A stretch of DNA of 59,240 nucleotides from Chloroflexota bacterium (GTDB lineage Bacteria; Chloroflexota; FW602-bin22; JACPRP01). Position numbers and translations under genes: made by a program. Every line of letters starts with the position of its first letter. Positions within the stretch are counted from its first letter, which is position 1. The stretch spans positions 1-59,240 of the forward strand of contig JACQUC010000264.1 of NCBI GenBank assembly GCA_016210495.1. Reading direction: 5' to 3'. Under the pieces are notes generated by a model that did no database searches, had not been told where the DNA came from, and saw only the letters and a list, made by a program, of their open reading frames with translations. This document shows, in pieces, positions 43,988 through 54,490 of the stretch.

Positions 43988-45172
43988 ATGTTAACCGAGG
44001 ACGAACTGAGAGAACTGTTATCAAATCTGGAAGCTGATAATGTTGAGCGCACCGAGTCCGTGAGTGATAGGGACAAATTTGGTGAGGCAATCTGCGCTTT
44101 TGCCAACGACCTTCCTAATCATCGCCGTCCAGGCTATCTACTAATTGGGGTTAGGAATAACGGAACGCTTTCCGGACTGGTGGTATCTGATGATCTCTTG
44201 ACCAACCTCGGAGGAATTCGTTCTGAGGGAAATATTCTGCCTCAACCGCTCATAAATGTAGCCAGATTCTCTCTCAGTGGCGGGGATGTGGCCGTTGTGG
44301 AGGTGCATCCATCCGATCTTCCCCCTGTACGATACAAAGGCCGTGTTTGTATTCGAGTGGGACCCCGCAAGGCAATCGCCAACGAACAAGAAGAACGAGT
44401 ACTCACGGAACGGCGCGTCGCCCGGGCACGCTCCTTTGACGCACGCCCCTGTCTCGAAGCGACGATTGATGACCTGGCGCTCGGGCAATTTGACGCTTAC
44501 CGGCGCGAGGCGGTTGATCGGGAAACCGTTTTGACCAACGAACGACCAGTCGAACAACAGATGGCATCCTTAAGACTCTATGACCCGGAACGCGCCTGCC
44601 CAACGTACGCGGGTATCTTGCTGTTCGGGAAAAACCCCTGTTTCTTTCTGCCGGGCGCCTATGTCCAATACCTCAAGTTGCCCGGCACCGACCTGACTGA
44701 CGTGCCTGAAGACCAAGCGGAAATATCCGGTGACCTCCATTCTGTGTTGCGCGAACTGGAGGGTCGGGTTAAGGGCCTGATACAAACGGAGATGCGTGCT
44801 GTCAGCCCGCTTGAAGAAAAGTTGCTCCCGGATTATCCTGAGTGGGCGTTGCGCGAGCTATTGATGAATGCGGTCATGCACCGGAACTACGACAGCAACA
44901 CCCCCATCAGGTTTTATGTCTTTAGTGATCACGTCGAGATTCAGAGTCCAGGGGGATTGTATGGAGAGGCCACCCCTGAGAACTTTCCTTTTCGTGACAG
45001 CTACCGCAATCCCATCATAGCTGAAGCGATGAAATCCCTCGGCTTTGTGAATCGGTTTGGCTACGGCGTTCAGCGGGCACAGGCGCTGCTGGCAAAAAAC
45101 GGAAGCCCTCCTGCCCAATTCGAATTCGATGAGCACACAGTGTTGGTCAAGGTGTACCGGAGGACCGTATGA
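43988..45172 (+). CDS. AlbA_2 (Schlafen-like) and HATPase domain protein
   Basis: 394 residues. The N-terminal AlbA_2/Schlafen-type domain (~10-125: ESVSDRDKFGEAICAFAND, GYLLIGVRNNGTLSGL, VRYKGRVCIRVGPRK) is followed by a C-terminal RecG-like HATPase_c_4 domain with the Asn box ALRELLMNAVMHRNYD and a Gly loop ending NRFGYGVQRAQ. Such proteins are usually annotated as ATP-binding transcriptional regulators and are frequent in defence islands. It may sense or regulate the module (inference). The stop overlaps the start of the ParA-like gene (ATGA), so the two are translationally coupled. Confidence 0.85.
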   Translation: MLTEDELRELLSNLEADNVERTESVSDRDKFGEAICAFANDLPNHRRPGYLLIGVRNNGTLSGLVVSDDLLTNLGGIRSEGNILPQPLINVARFSLSGGDVAVVEVHPSDLPPVRYKGRVCIRVGPRKAIANEQEERVLTERRVARARSFDARPCLEATIDDLALGQFDAYRREAVDRETVLTNERPVEQQMASLRLYDPERACPTYAGILLFGKNPCFFLPGAYVQYLKLPGTDLTDVPEDQAEISGDLHSVLRELEGRVKGLIQTEMRAVSPLEEKLLPDYPEWALRELLMNAVMHRNYDSNTPIRFYVFSDHVEIQSPGGLYGEATPENFPFRDSYRNPIIAEAMKSLGFVNRFGYGVQRAQALLAKNGSPPAQFEFDEHTVLVKVYRRTV

Positions 45173-46152
45173 AGACGATCGCATTCTTTAACCACAAGGG
45201 CGGAGTGGGTAAGACTTCACTTGTGTACCATCTAGCGTGGATGTTCGCACACCGCGGGTTAAAGACGCTGGCCGTCGATCTAGACCCGCAAGCCAACCTG
45301 ACTGCCGTGTTCTTGGATGAAGATTGCATCGAGAGCTTGTGGCCTGATGATGAGCACGCAGACACGGTCTTCGGCGCCATCCTCCCGATTCTCCGTGGGA
45401 CCGGCGACATCGCTGAACCCCACGTGGAAAAGATCACCGAGAATCTCGGCCTCATTCCCGGCGACCTGGGACTATCACGGTTTGAAGACAAGCTATCGGA
45501 CGCGTGGCCCCGTTGCCACAATCGCGACGAATCCGCTTTTCGCACGATGACGGCGTTTCATCGCCTTATCCAGCGCGGCGCGAACTGGGGCGCAGAACTC
45601 GTGTTGATTGACGTAGGACCCAACCTAGGCGCCATCAACCGCTCGGCTCTCATATCTTCCGATAAGGTTTGCTTGCCGCTCGCGCCGGACCTCTTCTCTC
45701 TGCAAGGCCTCAAGAACCTGGGGCCAACATTGCGCGAATGGCGCACTATTTGGTCCGATCTTTTCACCAAAGCGCCACGTGATCTGCCGATGCCCAGAGG
45801 CAGTATGCAGCCTATCGGCTACGTTGTCATGCAGCATGGAATATTCGGCACTAGGCCGGTTAAGGCATACAAGAGATGGATGGATCGTATTCCGAGTGTT
45901 TATCGAGAAGCTGTGCTTGACGAAGATATTAGGTTCGCGCCCGCTGTGGGAGATGATCCGTACTGCCTTTCCTTGCTCAAGCATTATCGAAGTCTGATGT
46001 CGATGGCAATGGAGGTGCGCAAGCCGATTTTTTTTCTAAAATCTGCTGACGGCGCAATCGGCGCTCACATCGAAGCGGTCAAAAGCTCTTACGTCGATTT
46101 TCAAAAGCTTGCTGCAAAGATAGCAGCGAAAGCTGGCATCGCGTTTGTTTGA
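45169..46152 (+). CDS. ParA-like ATPase
   Basis: 327 residues. ParA/MinD-type deviant Walker A KGGVGKTS at residues 10-17, in [20 protein letters not shown], then [15 protein letters not shown] (switch I region) and [20 protein letters not shown] (Walker B). No ParB partner or partition site is seen, so plasmid segregation is unlikely. Coupled to the AlbA_2 gene upstream and overlapping the frame of the methylase downstream, it belongs to the defence module. It may use ATP-dependent dimerisation as a switch; function unknown. Confidence 0.88.
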   Translation: MKTIAFFNHKGGVGKTSLVYHLAWMFAHRGLKTLAVDLDPQANLTAVFLDEDCIESLWPDDEHADTVFGAILPILRGTGDIAEPHVEKITENLGLIPGDLGLSRFEDKLSDAWPRCHNRDESAFRTMTAFHRLIQRGANWGAELVLIDVGPNLGAINRSALISSDKVCLPLAPDLFSLQGLKNLGPTLREWRTIWSDLFTKAPRDLPMPRGSMQPIGYVVMQHGIFGTRPVKAYKRWMDRIPSVYREAVLDEDIRFAPAVGDDPYCLSLLKHYRSLMSMAMEVRKPIFFLKSADGAIGAHIEAVKSSYVDFQKLAAKIAAKAGIAFV

Positions 46153-46163
46153 TTTTGAGGCGA

Positions 46164-49100
46164 ATGATGCTGTACCCGGTCAAGTCTCCCCGCAAGCTCA
46201 TCGAGGTGGCACTGCCGCTCGACGCCATCAATGCCGCTGCATCGCGGGAGAAGTCCATCCGGCACGGGCATCCCAGCACGCTGCATCTCTGGTGGGCGCG
46301 GCGCCCGCTGGCGGCAGCGCGGGCCGTCATCTTCTCTCAGTTGGTGAATGATCCTTCCTGGAAGTGGGAGATGGAAAACCCTGGCCAGGTCCCTCCGGGG
46401 AACCTCAAGGCTTCCTGGGCGGCCAGCCGCAAGCGTCTCTTCAAGATCATCGAGGACCTCGTGCTGTGGGAGAACACCACTAACGAGGAAGTCCTGGAGC
46501 GCGCCCGCGCCGAGATTCGCCGCTCGTGGCGCGAGGTGTGCGAGCTGAACAAAGACCACCCGGATGCTGCCGATCTGTTCGACCCGGAGAAGCTGCCCGC
46601 GCTGCACGACCCCTTTGCCGGCGGCGGGTCGATTCCGCTGGAGGCACAGCGGCTGGGGCTGGAGGCCTACGCCTCGGACCTCAATCCCGTGGCCGTGCTG
46701 ATCAACAAGGCGATGATCGAGATTCCGCCGAGGTTTGCGGGGAGGACGCCGGTTTGTTTGGGCCTACGCGAACGCGCCAAGGATGGTGTAGAGCAAGGGG
46801 ATTTTCTTCGTGACTTGACGGCTTCGCGTGACTCGTGGCCTGGGGCAACCGGGCTGGCGGAGGACGTGCGCTACTACGGGGCGTGGATGCGGGAGGAGGC
46901 ACAGAAGCGAATCGGGCACCTGTACCCCAGGGTGGAGGTTGTGCAGGAGAGCGATGGGTCTTACCGGCACGCTACGGAGGAGGATAGGCGGGCGGGACGC
47001 CCGCGCTCCCGGCTTACGGTCATCGCGTGGCTGTGGGCGCGCACGGTGAAGAGTCCCAACCCGGCGTTCTCGCACGTGGACGTGCCGCTAGCCGCCACGT
47101 TCATCCTCTCCAGCAAGCCGGGCAAAGAGGCCTACGTGCAGCCAATCGTGAACGGCGACCGCTACCATTTCACCGTGAAGATGGGCACGCCGCCGCCGGA
47201 GGCCGAGGATGGCACGAAAGCGAAGGGTCGTGGGGCTAACTTCCGCTGTATCATCTCTGATGTGCCTATCAGCGGTGACTATATCAAAGCCGAAGGGCAG
47301 GCCGGGAGGATGGGTGCAAAGCTCATGGCCGTAGTTGCAGAGGGCTCAAGGGGGCGCATTTATTTGGCACCGACGGCCGACATGGAGGCCATCGCCCGGA
47401 AAGCTGAGCCGGTCTGGAAACCGAGCGGCGAAGTTCCTGCCCGACTTACGGGCGGCACCTGTGTGCCTTACGGCCTCCGTGAATGGGGCGATCTCTTCAC
47501 CCCCCGCCAGTTGGTCGCGCTGACGACGTTCAGCGATCTGGTGACGGAGGCGCGGGAGAAGATCCGGGAGGACTACCTGGGAGCGCGGGCGTCTCGCCCG
47601 CAAAAAACACGCCCGCAAGAAACCTGGCACTCCCGCGGCTACCTCCCCCATTACGAAGCCGGCGAAGTCCCCCAGCACATCGTCTTTCGTCTGCACGACA
47701 GCCTACCGGCTGCCCTACGGGAGCGTTGGGAGACGGAGCTCGCACAAGTACCCGAAAAAGAGCGCGACTTGCAGCGCCGTAAGCGCATCGAGCAAGCCCT
47801 GGATGAGGGACGGGGCGCGTGCTGGCTCAGGAATCCGGAGATCGCCGACACGGTAGAAGGCGCCTTGCTGCACTTCCACGGCGAGCGTTACCACCTGCAC
47901 GCGTGGGTGATTATGCCCAACCACGTGCACGCGCTTGTTACGCCGCTGCACGGCAATAGCCTTTCCTCGATCCTCCACTCCTGGAAATCCTATACGGCAA
48001 AAGAAGCCAATCGCCTTTTGCAGCGTGAGGGTGTATTCTGGCAGGAGGAGTACTTCGACCGGGCGATTCGGAACGAGGATCATTTCAACCAGGCAGTTGA
48101 GTACATTGAAAGCAACCCGGTGATGGTAGGATTGGTGAAAGCGCCGGAGGAGTGGGGGTGGGGGAGCGCGTGTTGGGGAGAGGAAAAGCGGGCGGGACGC
48201 CCGCGCTCCCGGGACGACGTCCCTCTCGACGCCAGCGGCACGGGGGCGCGGGCGTATGCCGAGGCGGTGAGTGTGTATCTTGGCATGGCGCTTAGCCGAC
48301 TAACCGACATCTGTAATTCGCTCTGCCGGTGGGAAACCTCCAAAACGCAGGTCCGTAACCTGTTTAGTCGCCAGGCGATCCCAATGCTTTGGGATTTTGC
48401 CGAGAACAATGTTTTCGCAGAGGCTGCTGGTGATTACGGAGTAAGCCTTGGAAACCTGATCAAGGCGCTTGAGCGCGTGCCCAACAAAGGAACAGGGGTA
48501 GTTGTACAAGCCGATGCGCAGGCTCAGGAGATTTCCTCTGGCAAGTTCATTTCGACAGATCCGCCGTATTACGACAACATCGGTTACGCCGACCTCTCGG
48601 ACTTCTTTTATGTGTGGTTGAGGAGAACGGTTCGATCATACCTGCCTTCCGTTTTTGCAACGATGGCGGTCCCCAAGGCCGAGGAGTTGATTGCCAATCC
48701 CTACCGACATGGAAGCAAGGACAGGGCAGAAGAGTTTTTCTTGAATGGCATGACGCGTGCTCTACACCGTCTAGCGCTCCAGGGGCATCCATCTGCCCCG
48801 ATCACGATATACTATGCTTTCAAGCAGTCAGAGACGGAGTCGGATTTAGCGACCACTTCAACCGGGTGGGAAACATTCTTGGAGGCGCTAAACCGAGCCG
48901 GATTGCAGCTTTCGGGAACTTGGCCGATGAGAACCGAACTGGAAAATAGGCCCATTTCGAGCGGCACTAACGCCCTCGCCTCCAGCATCGTCCTCGTCTG
49001 CCGCAAGCGTCCTGACGATGCGCCGACCGTTTCTCGCCGGGAGTTTTTGCGGGAGTTGAATGCCGTGCTGCCGGAGGCGCTGGACGAGATGACGAGGGGC

Positions 49101-49754
49101 TCGGGCGATGATCGTTCGCCGGTGGCGCCGGTGGATTTGTCGCAGGCGATCATCGGGCCGGGGATGGCGGTGTTCTCCAAGTACGCGGCTGTGCTGGAGG
49201 CGGACGGTACGCCGATGAGCGTGCGGACGGCGCTGCAGCTCATCAATCGGTTCCTGGCCGAGGACGATTTCGACGCGGACACGCAGTTCTGTCTGCACTG
49301 GTTCGAGCAGCACGGCTGGAGCGGGGGCCGCTACGGCGATGCCGACACCCTCTCGCGCGCGAAGGGCACCAGCGTGGATGGCATGCGGGACGCGGGGGTC
49401 GTCGAATCGGGCGGTGGCGTCGTGCGCCTGCGGAGGTGGTCGGAGTACGCCGCTGGCTGGGACCCGAAGACGGACACGCGAAACCCGGTTTGGGAGACGC
49501 TGCACCATCTTGTACGCGCGTTGAAGCAGGAGGGCGATGCCGGCGCGGGAAGGCTTCTTGCCAGCGTGCAAGCCCAGGCAGAAGCGACCCGCCAGCTCGC
49601 GTATCGGCTTTATACGCTCTGTGAGCGGCAGGGGTGGGCCGAGGACGCGCGGGGATACAACGAGCTGATCACGAGTTGGGCGGGGATCGAGGCGGCCGCG
49701 GGCTCTGACGAAACCTCGCAACTGCATTTGTTTGAGCAGACTGGAGACCATTGA
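46164..49754 (+). CDS. DUF1156 adenine methylase interrupted in frame by a RAYT transposase (module B)
   Basis: About 1197 residues. DUF1156 start: [20 protein letters not shown] and [20 protein letters not shown]. Motif I is [13 protein letters not shown] (~149-161), and the catalytic [20 protein letters not shown] begins at ~799. Between them, residues ~472-683 are foreign: a whole REP-associated tyrosine transposase, entered by the REP-encoded GARASRP and left by AGRPRSR. A further REP copy (46988-47010) encodes RRAGRPRSR at ~275-283. The frame stays open throughout, so either a chimeric protein is made or the insertion is recent. Whether the methylase still works is unknown. ATG 46164 or 46167 lies behind GAGG; the end abuts the ATPase gene (TGATG). 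Confidence 0.9.
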   Translation: MMLYPVKSPRKLIEVALPLDAINAAASREKSIRHGHPSTLHLWWARRPLAAARAVIFSQLVNDPSWKWEMENPGQVPPGNLKASWAASRKRLFKIIEDLVLWENTTNEEVLERARAEIRRSWREVCELNKDHPDAADLFDPEKLPALHDPFAGGGSIPLEAQRLGLEAYASDLNPVAVLINKAMIEIPPRFAGRTPVCLGLRERAKDGVEQGDFLRDLTASRDSWPGATGLAEDVRYYGAWMREEAQKRIGHLYPRVEVVQESDGSYRHATEEDRRAGRPRSRLTVIAWLWARTVKSPNPAFSHVDVPLAATFILSSKPGKEAYVQPIVNGDRYHFTVKMGTPPPEAEDGTKAKGRGANFRCIISDVPISGDYIKAEGQAGRMGAKLMAVVAEGSRGRIYLAPTADMEAIARKAEPVWKPSGEVPARLTGGTCVPYGLREWGDLFTPRQLVALTTFSDLVTEAREKIREDYLGARASRPQKTRPQETWHSRGYLPHYEAGEVPQHIVFRLHDSLPAALRERWETELAQVPEKERDLQRRKRIEQALDEGRGACWLRNPEIADTVEGALLHFHGERYHLHAWVIMPNHVHALVTPLHGNSLSSILHSWKSYTAKEANRLLQREGVFWQEEYFDRAIRNEDHFNQAVEYIESNPVMVGLVKAPEEWGWGSACWGEEKRAGRPRSRDDVPLDASGTGARAYAEAVSVYLGMALSRLTDICNSLCRWETSKTQVRNLFSRQAIPMLWDFAENNVFAEAAGDYGVSLGNLIKALERVPNKGTGVVVQADAQAQEISSGKFISTDPPYYDNIGYADLSDFFYVWLRRTVRSYLPSVFATMAVPKAEELIANPYRHGSKDRAEEFFLNGMTRALHRLALQGHPSAPITIYYAFKQSETESDLATTSTGWETFLEALNRAGLQLSGTWPMRTELENRPISSGTNALASSIVLVCRKRPDDAPTVSRREFLRELNAVLPEALDEMTRGSGDDRSPVAPVDLSQAIIGPGMAVFSKYAAVLEADGTPMSVRTALQLINRFLAEDDFDADTQFCLHWFEQHGWSGGRYGDADTLSRAKGTSVDGMRDAGVVESGGGVVRLRRWSEYAAGWDPKTDTRNPVWETLHHLVRALKQEGDAGAGRLLASVQAQAEATRQLAYRLYTLCERQGWAEDARGYNELITSWAGIEAAAGSDETSQLHLFEQTGDH
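46988..47010. repeat. REP unit inside the methylase gene
   Basis: A single reverse-oriented REP unit (core GGCGGGACGCC, then CGCGCTCCC) inserted in frame. It encodes AGRPRSR in a stretch where the module A methylase has no counterpart. Confidence 0.8.
47579..48210 (+). mobile_element. RAYT (TnpA_REP, HUH transposase) flanked by inverted REP units
   Basis: It is bounded by a forward REP unit (47579-47601) and a reverse REP unit (48188-48210). The enclosed ~190 codons form a complete [24 protein letters not shown] at the start, the HUH motif MPNHVHAL (His residues at 47922 and 47928), and the catalytic Tyr in [16 protein letters not shown] (48051). RAYTs are single-strand transposases related to IS200/IS605 that move REP palindromes. 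The element lies in frame with the host methylase and has no clear start codon of its own. Confidence 0.88.
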
Positions 49755-50839
49755 TGCTAAAATCGCTGCACCTGGAAAACTTCACTGTCTTTCCCGACGC
49801 CAGGTTTGAGTTTGGCAGGCATCTCAACGTCGTGGTCGGTGAAAACGGCCTCGGCAAGACGCACGCGCTCAAGGCGGCGTATTGCGTGCTTGCAGTAAGC
49901 GCCAGTGGGGCGAAAGATTCTGGTAGCGATAGTCCTACAAAAGCATATCTTCAAACGGCGATCGCGAATAAGCTGCGCAATGTGTTCAAACCCGATACAA
50001 TTGGTCGGCTTGCCCGACGCCAAGCCGGCCGCAATCGATGCGAGGTCGAATGCAGTTTTGATGACAAGAAGTTCGATCTTGCGTTTTCGTTTAACACGGC
50101 GAGCAAAAGCGAGGTTACCATCGACAAGATGCCTTCGGCGTGGATTGGAGAGGTGCCGGTCTACCTGCCCACTCGGGAGCTGCTCACGATCTATCCCGGC
50201 TTCGTTTCCATCTATGAGACAACGCATCTGCCGTTTCCAGAGACGTGGAGGGACACGGCAATATTGCTCGGGGTGCCAACGGCCAGGGGCCCACGTGAAA
50301 AGAAGATCCGGGAGCTTCTAGCGCCTCTGGAGAAGGCGATGGACGGCAGTGTGGAACTGGATGAATCGGGCCGATTCTCCCTATACACAAGGACGGGGCG
50401 GTTCGAGATGCATCTGGTGGCGGAAGGGCTCAGGAAACTCGCTATGATCGCACGCCTGATTGCAAGTGGCTCGCTCCTCGACAAAGGATACCTTTTTTGG
50501 GACGAACCGGATGCCAATCTGAATCCGAAGCTGGTAAGACTGGTCGCTCGCACCATCGTCGACATCGCCCAGAGCGGCATCCAGGTGTTCATCGCCACCC
50601 ACAGTCTGTTCCTGTTGCGTGAGCTGCACATCCTACAGCAGTCCATCGAAAAGAACGAGCGCAGACCACTTTTCGAAGGACTGGACAACCGTTTCTTTGG
50701 ATTGCACTTGAAGGCGGGTGGCGTCGAGGTAACTCAGGGCAAGACGATGGACGATATCGGCAATATCAGCGCGCTGGACGAGGAGCTCGCGCAGTCTGAG
50801 CGCTATCTCGAGATGGAGAGCAAGCTTACAACGGCTTAG
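49754..50839 (+). CDS. RecF/OLD-like AAA ATPase (module B)
   Basis: 361 residues. ABC-type ATPase fold of the SMC/RecF/OLD kind without a long coiled coil: Walker A GENGLGKT (29-36) in FGRHLNVVVGENGLGKTHAL, a signature-like LVAEGLRKLAMIARL, Walker B LFWDEPDANLNP (Asp ~250, Glu 251), and the switch His in FIATHSLFLLRE (~281). There is no Toprim domain, so it is not a full OLD nuclease. The small nuclease-like gene follows after 18 bases, suggesting a two-subunit ATPase-nuclease. The start overlaps the methylase stop by one base (TGATG). Confidence 0.85.
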   Translation: MLKSLHLENFTVFPDARFEFGRHLNVVVGENGLGKTHALKAAYCVLAVSASGAKDSGSDSPTKAYLQTAIANKLRNVFKPDTIGRLARRQAGRNRCEVECSFDDKKFDLAFSFNTASKSEVTIDKMPSAWIGEVPVYLPTRELLTIYPGFVSIYETTHLPFPETWRDTAILLGVPTARGPREKKIRELLAPLEKAMDGSVELDESGRFSLYTRTGRFEMHLVAEGLRKLAMIARLIASGSLLDKGYLFWDEPDANLNPKLVRLVARTIVDIAQSGIQVFIATHSLFLLRELHILQQSIEKNERRPLFEGLDNRFFGLHLKAGGVEVTQGKTMDDIGNISALDEELAQSERYLEMESKLTTA

Positions 50840-50857
50840 CTGGGGATGGGAGCTGCA

Positions 50858-51370
50858 ATGCCAACACTTAGGGAAGGAAGCCTCGTTTGTACATTCCCCG
50901 ACGACTGGGAAGTCACAAAGTACGACGATTGGGCATTCTACAGGAATCAATTTGCCAACTGTTGTTGCGGCAACAAGGCTGTGGATTTCCTTGCTCACGA
51001 CCCGATTGACCGAACTCTGTGGTTGATCGAGCTGAAGGATTACCGACAGTTTCGCCGCACCAAGGATGTGAAGGTTTCGCTCTGGGAGGAGATTGCGCTC
51101 AAGGCCAGGGACACGCTAGCCGGCCTCTTCGCGGCCAAGGTAGATAATACGCACGCCGAACAACTCTACGCGGCCCGGGCGTTGGGCGTGACAAGGCTCC
51201 GGGTAGTTCTTCACCTGGAGCAGCCGCGCACCCACAGTCGACTGTTCCCGCGGGCTTACGACCCAGCCGACGTACAGCAGAAGCTCAAGCAGATGCTGAA
51301 ACCCATCGATGCCCATCCTATGGTTATAGAACTTAGCGAAATGGGCACTGTGCCGTGGAGCGCGACGTGA
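50858..51370 (+). CDS. Small putative PD-(D/E)XK nuclease
   Basis: 170 residues. The core is NKAVDFLAHDPIDRTLWLIE followed by LKDYR: Asp43 on one strand and Glu58-Leu-Lys60 on the next, the D...ExK spacing of PD-(D/E)XK nucleases, preceded by a CCCG segment that might hold metal. The C-terminal half is helical. I assign no family name. It sits directly after the AAA ATPase, so the pair may act together as in two-component ATPase-nuclease defence systems (inference). The start at 50858 follows GGGAG; an in-frame ATG at 50846 is an alternative. A REP cluster separates it from the DUF499 gene. Confidence 0.65.
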   Translation: MPTLREGSLVCTFPDDWEVTKYDDWAFYRNQFANCCCGNKAVDFLAHDPIDRTLWLIELKDYRQFRRTKDVKVSLWEEIALKARDTLAGLFAAKVDNTHAEQLYAARALGVTRLRVVLHLEQPRTHSRLFPRAYDPADVQQKLKQMLKPIDAHPMVIELSEMGTVPWSAT

Positions 51371-51440
51371 CTTGTCATAACGCATAATGCCCAGAGAGTA
51401 CCTGAGAGAGGGGAATGTTGCTGCCTCGAAATGGGGGGCC

Positions 51441-51548
51441 GGGAGCGCAGGCGTCTCGCCTGCCGGCCCCCTTGCAGGCGAGACGCCTGCGCTCCCGGGG
51501 CCCCCTTGCAGGCGAGACGCCTGCGCTCCCGGGGACGCCTGCGCTCCC
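51441..51548. repeat. REP cluster (one forward, two and a half reverse units)
   Basis: Forward unit 51441-51463; reverse units 51474-51496 and 51508-51530; partial reverse unit 51535-51548. It fills the gap between the nuclease-like and DUF499 genes of module B. Confidence 0.88.
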
Positions 51549-51597
51549 GGCACAACGCGGCCGTGTCTCGAATGGGTCGCGTTAGAAAGGATTCGCA

Positions 51598-54414
51598 ATG
51601 ACTCTCAAGCCCTGGCGTGAAGTTGCTGTTCCTCACCCCGACGTGCTGGAAGGCACGTTTCAGCAGGCGGAGTTTGCCGCGGACATCACGGCCGTGCGCA
51701 CAGGCCGGGCGACGCGGGAGTACCAGGATGCCGTCGCGTTCTTTGACCGCACGTTTATCACCGACGGCATGGGCATACTGCTGACGCAGGTGGCACAGCG
51801 GCTGAACGGCAGGGGTGGCGAGCCGGTGGTCCAGCTCCAGACAGCCTTTGGCGGCGGCAAGACGCATACCTTGCTGGCGGTCTATCACCTCGCGGTACGG
51901 CAGTGCGCGCTCGACGACCTGGCGGGCATCCCGGCTTTGATCGACCGGGCCGGGCTGATGGACGTGCCACGGGCGCGCGTCGCCGTGCTGGACGGCAACG
52001 CGCATGCCCCTGGTCAGCCGTGGAGGAACGGCGACAAGGGCGTGCGTACGCTCTGGGGTGAGCTGGCGTGGCAACTGGGTGGAGAAGAGGCTTTTGCGCT
52101 CGTCAAGGAGGCCGATGCCACCGGTACCTCGCCCGGTAAAGAGGTGCTCAAAACGCTCCTCGAGACCTATGCCCCGTGCGTGGTGCTAATTGATGAGCTG
52201 GTGGCCTACATCCGGCAGTTTCCGGACGGTCAGCACCTGAGCGGTGGTAGCTTCGACAGCAATCTATCGTTCGTACAGGCCCTCACCGAGGCGTGCAAGC
52301 TCGTGCCCAACTCCATTCTCTTGGCTTCGCTGCCCGAATCGGCGGCGGAAGCCGGGAGCCAGCGCGGTGTGGCCGCGCTCCGGTCTTTGGAGACATACTT
52401 CGCGCGGATTCAGGCGCTCTGGAAGCCCGTGGCGACCGAGGAGGCCTTCGAGATCGTGCGGCGCCGTCTGTTTGAGCCGGTGCGCGACGAGAGAGCGCGC
52501 GAGGTGGTCTGTCGTGCCTTTGCAGAGGCTTACGTGGACGAGGGGGCGAAGATGCCCAGCGAAACGCAGGAGGCGCGGTATTTCGACCGGCTCGTGCAGG
52601 CCTACCCGATCCACCCGGAAGTGTTCGACCGGCTTTACGAAGACTGGTCGACCATTGATGGCTTCCAGCGCACGCGCGGCGTGCTCAAGCTGATGGCTAA
52701 GGTGATCTACCGCCTATGGAAGGATGACAATAAGGACCTGATGATCATGCCAGGCAGCCTGCCACTTTACGACGGCAGCTCGCGCAATGAATTGAGCTAC
52801 TATTTGCCCGCGGGCTGGGATGCAGTGTTGGAGGGGGACATCGATGGCGACCGGGCGGAGACGACCGAGCTGGAAATCAAGGAGCCGCGCTTCGGCGCCG
52901 TCAACGCCGCCCGGCGCGTGGCGCGCACGATCTTTCTGGGCAGTGTGCCCTCTTCGGTGGCGACCAGGCCCGGCATCCGCGGCGTCGACCGAGCCCGCGT
53001 GCTGCTCGGCTGCCTTCAGCCCGGCCAGCCCTCTTCCACGTACTCCGATGCACTAAACCGCCTTGCCGACCGACTGCACTACCTCAACAGCTCCGGTGAG
53101 AAAGCGCAGGACACAACGCGGTTCTGGTTCGACACCCGCGCCAACCTGCGCCGCGAGATGGAGGAGAGGAAGAGGCGCTTTGACGACAAGACCGAAGTGC
53201 GCAGCAAGCTGGCCGGAGTGCTGAAGAAGCTGGCTACTGGGGCGACGTTCTTCGACGGCGTCCACATCTTTACGCCTCACGCGGACGTGCCGGACGACAG
53301 CGCGCTCCACCTCGTTCTGCTGGCGCCCGAGCAGTTCTACGCTCGCGAAGAGACCCGCCTGGCCTGCGATGCCGTGCTGGATTACGTGCGCAACAACGGC
53401 GCCAAGCCTCGCTACCGGGGCAACCGGCTGGTCTTCCTTGCTGCCGACCACGGGTCGCTGGCGCGCCTGCGGGACTGCATTCGGGTGGCGCTGGCCTGGG
53501 ATTCCATCGTCGAGGACGTCAAAGAGGGTCGCCTGAACATCGACCAGCTCCAGAAGAGACAGGCCGAGAAAGAGCTCGATGGCGCTGAGCAGGTGCTGCC
53601 ACGGGCGGCCCGCGAGTGCTACCGGTGGCTCCTGTGCCCGATGCAGCATGCGCCGACCGACCCCAGGCCGGCGGTCGAGGCGTTCCCGCTGAACACCGGG
53701 GGCTCGTCGCTCGGCAGCGAGATGGAGCGCGTCTGTGTGGAGAACGAGCTGGTGATCTCCACCTGGTCGCCCATCCACCTGCGCAGCAAGCTGAAGGAGC
53801 TTTACTGGAAGCCCGATAAGCCGGCCATCGGAGCGCTGGCGTTCTGGGAGGACACACTCCGCTATCTCTACATGCCGCGCCTGAAGACCCGCGACGTGCT
53901 GCAGCGAGCCATCGCCACGGGCGCGGCCAGCCGCGATTTCTTCGGCACGGCCTACGGCCAGCACGAAGGTAGGTTCGACGGCTTCAAGCTGGGTGTTGCC
54001 AACGTCCAGCTCGACGACACGCTGCTGCTGATAGAGCCGGAAGCGGCACAGCGATACGAGGCCGCACAGGTTCCGCCTCCTGCTCCCGGGGGTGGCTACA
54101 CGTCAGACGGGTCAGGTGAGCCGCCAGGCACAGTTAACGAAACCCCGGCGGGCACGGCGCCCACAGAGGGGGGTGGGGCACCAAGGGCGCGCACGTTCAT
54201 CGGGACGGCCGACGTGAATGCGGCAACGGCCAAGATGCGCCTGGTGCAAATCGCCGACGAGGTCATCAGCCTCCTTACCGGCGACGCCCAAGCCACGGTG
54301 AAAGTCAGCGTGGAAATCACAGCCGATTTCCCCGAAGGGGTGTCCGATCAGGTTAAGAGAGCCGTTTCCGAAAACGCGACGAGTCTAGGGTTCAAGAATA
54401 AGACGTGGGAGTAG
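51598..54414 (+). CDS. DUF499 AAA-type ATPase (module B)
   Basis: 938 residues. Walker [11 protein letters not shown] (~83-92) and Walker [13 protein letters not shown] (~195-206), followed by the same middle signature as module A ([19 protein letters not shown]). The C-terminal region differs: instead of an Ig-like domain there is a Pro/Gly-rich linker (~825-860), then a terminal domain with [20 protein letters not shown] that matches the end of the module A protein. AAAGGA precedes the ATG. It is probably the third core component of the module; biochemical role unknown. Confidence 0.9.
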   Translation: MTLKPWREVAVPHPDVLEGTFQQAEFAADITAVRTGRATREYQDAVAFFDRTFITDGMGILLTQVAQRLNGRGGEPVVQLQTAFGGGKTHTLLAVYHLAVRQCALDDLAGIPALIDRAGLMDVPRARVAVLDGNAHAPGQPWRNGDKGVRTLWGELAWQLGGEEAFALVKEADATGTSPGKEVLKTLLETYAPCVVLIDELVAYIRQFPDGQHLSGGSFDSNLSFVQALTEACKLVPNSILLASLPESAAEAGSQRGVAALRSLETYFARIQALWKPVATEEAFEIVRRRLFEPVRDERAREVVCRAFAEAYVDEGAKMPSETQEARYFDRLVQAYPIHPEVFDRLYEDWSTIDGFQRTRGVLKLMAKVIYRLWKDDNKDLMIMPGSLPLYDGSSRNELSYYLPAGWDAVLEGDIDGDRAETTELEIKEPRFGAVNAARRVARTIFLGSVPSSVATRPGIRGVDRARVLLGCLQPGQPSSTYSDALNRLADRLHYLNSSGEKAQDTTRFWFDTRANLRREMEERKRRFDDKTEVRSKLAGVLKKLATGATFFDGVHIFTPHADVPDDSALHLVLLAPEQFYAREETRLACDAVLDYVRNNGAKPRYRGNRLVFLAADHGSLARLRDCIRVALAWDSIVEDVKEGRLNIDQLQKRQAEKELDGAEQVLPRAARECYRWLLCPMQHAPTDPRPAVEAFPLNTGGSSLGSEMERVCVENELVISTWSPIHLRSKLKELYWKPDKPAIGALAFWEDTLRYLYMPRLKTRDVLQRAIATGAASRDFFGTAYGQHEGRFDGFKLGVANVQLDDTLLLIEPEAAQRYEAAQVPPPAPGGGYTSDGSGEPPGTVNETPAGTAPTEGGGAPRARTFIGTADVNAATAKMRLVQIADEVISLLTGDAQATVKVSVEITADFPEGVSDQVKRAVSENATSLGFKNKTWE

Positions 54415-54490
54415 GCATCACGTTTCCGGTATCGATGTGGCACCAGGCGTCCCTTGGCTCTGCGAGGATGCATAGCGACCCGTGGAGCCC

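Noticed and set aside
45169..46152. Plasmid partition locus
   Set aside because: A ParA-type ATPase alone, coupled to an AlbA_2 gene, with no ParB, centromere-like iterons or replication gene nearby.
24607..54414. DISARM or BREX system
   Set aside because: Neither DrmA/DrmB (DUF1998) nor PglZ/BrxC-type genes are present. The shared features (SNF2 helicase, adenine methylase) are not enough to use those names.
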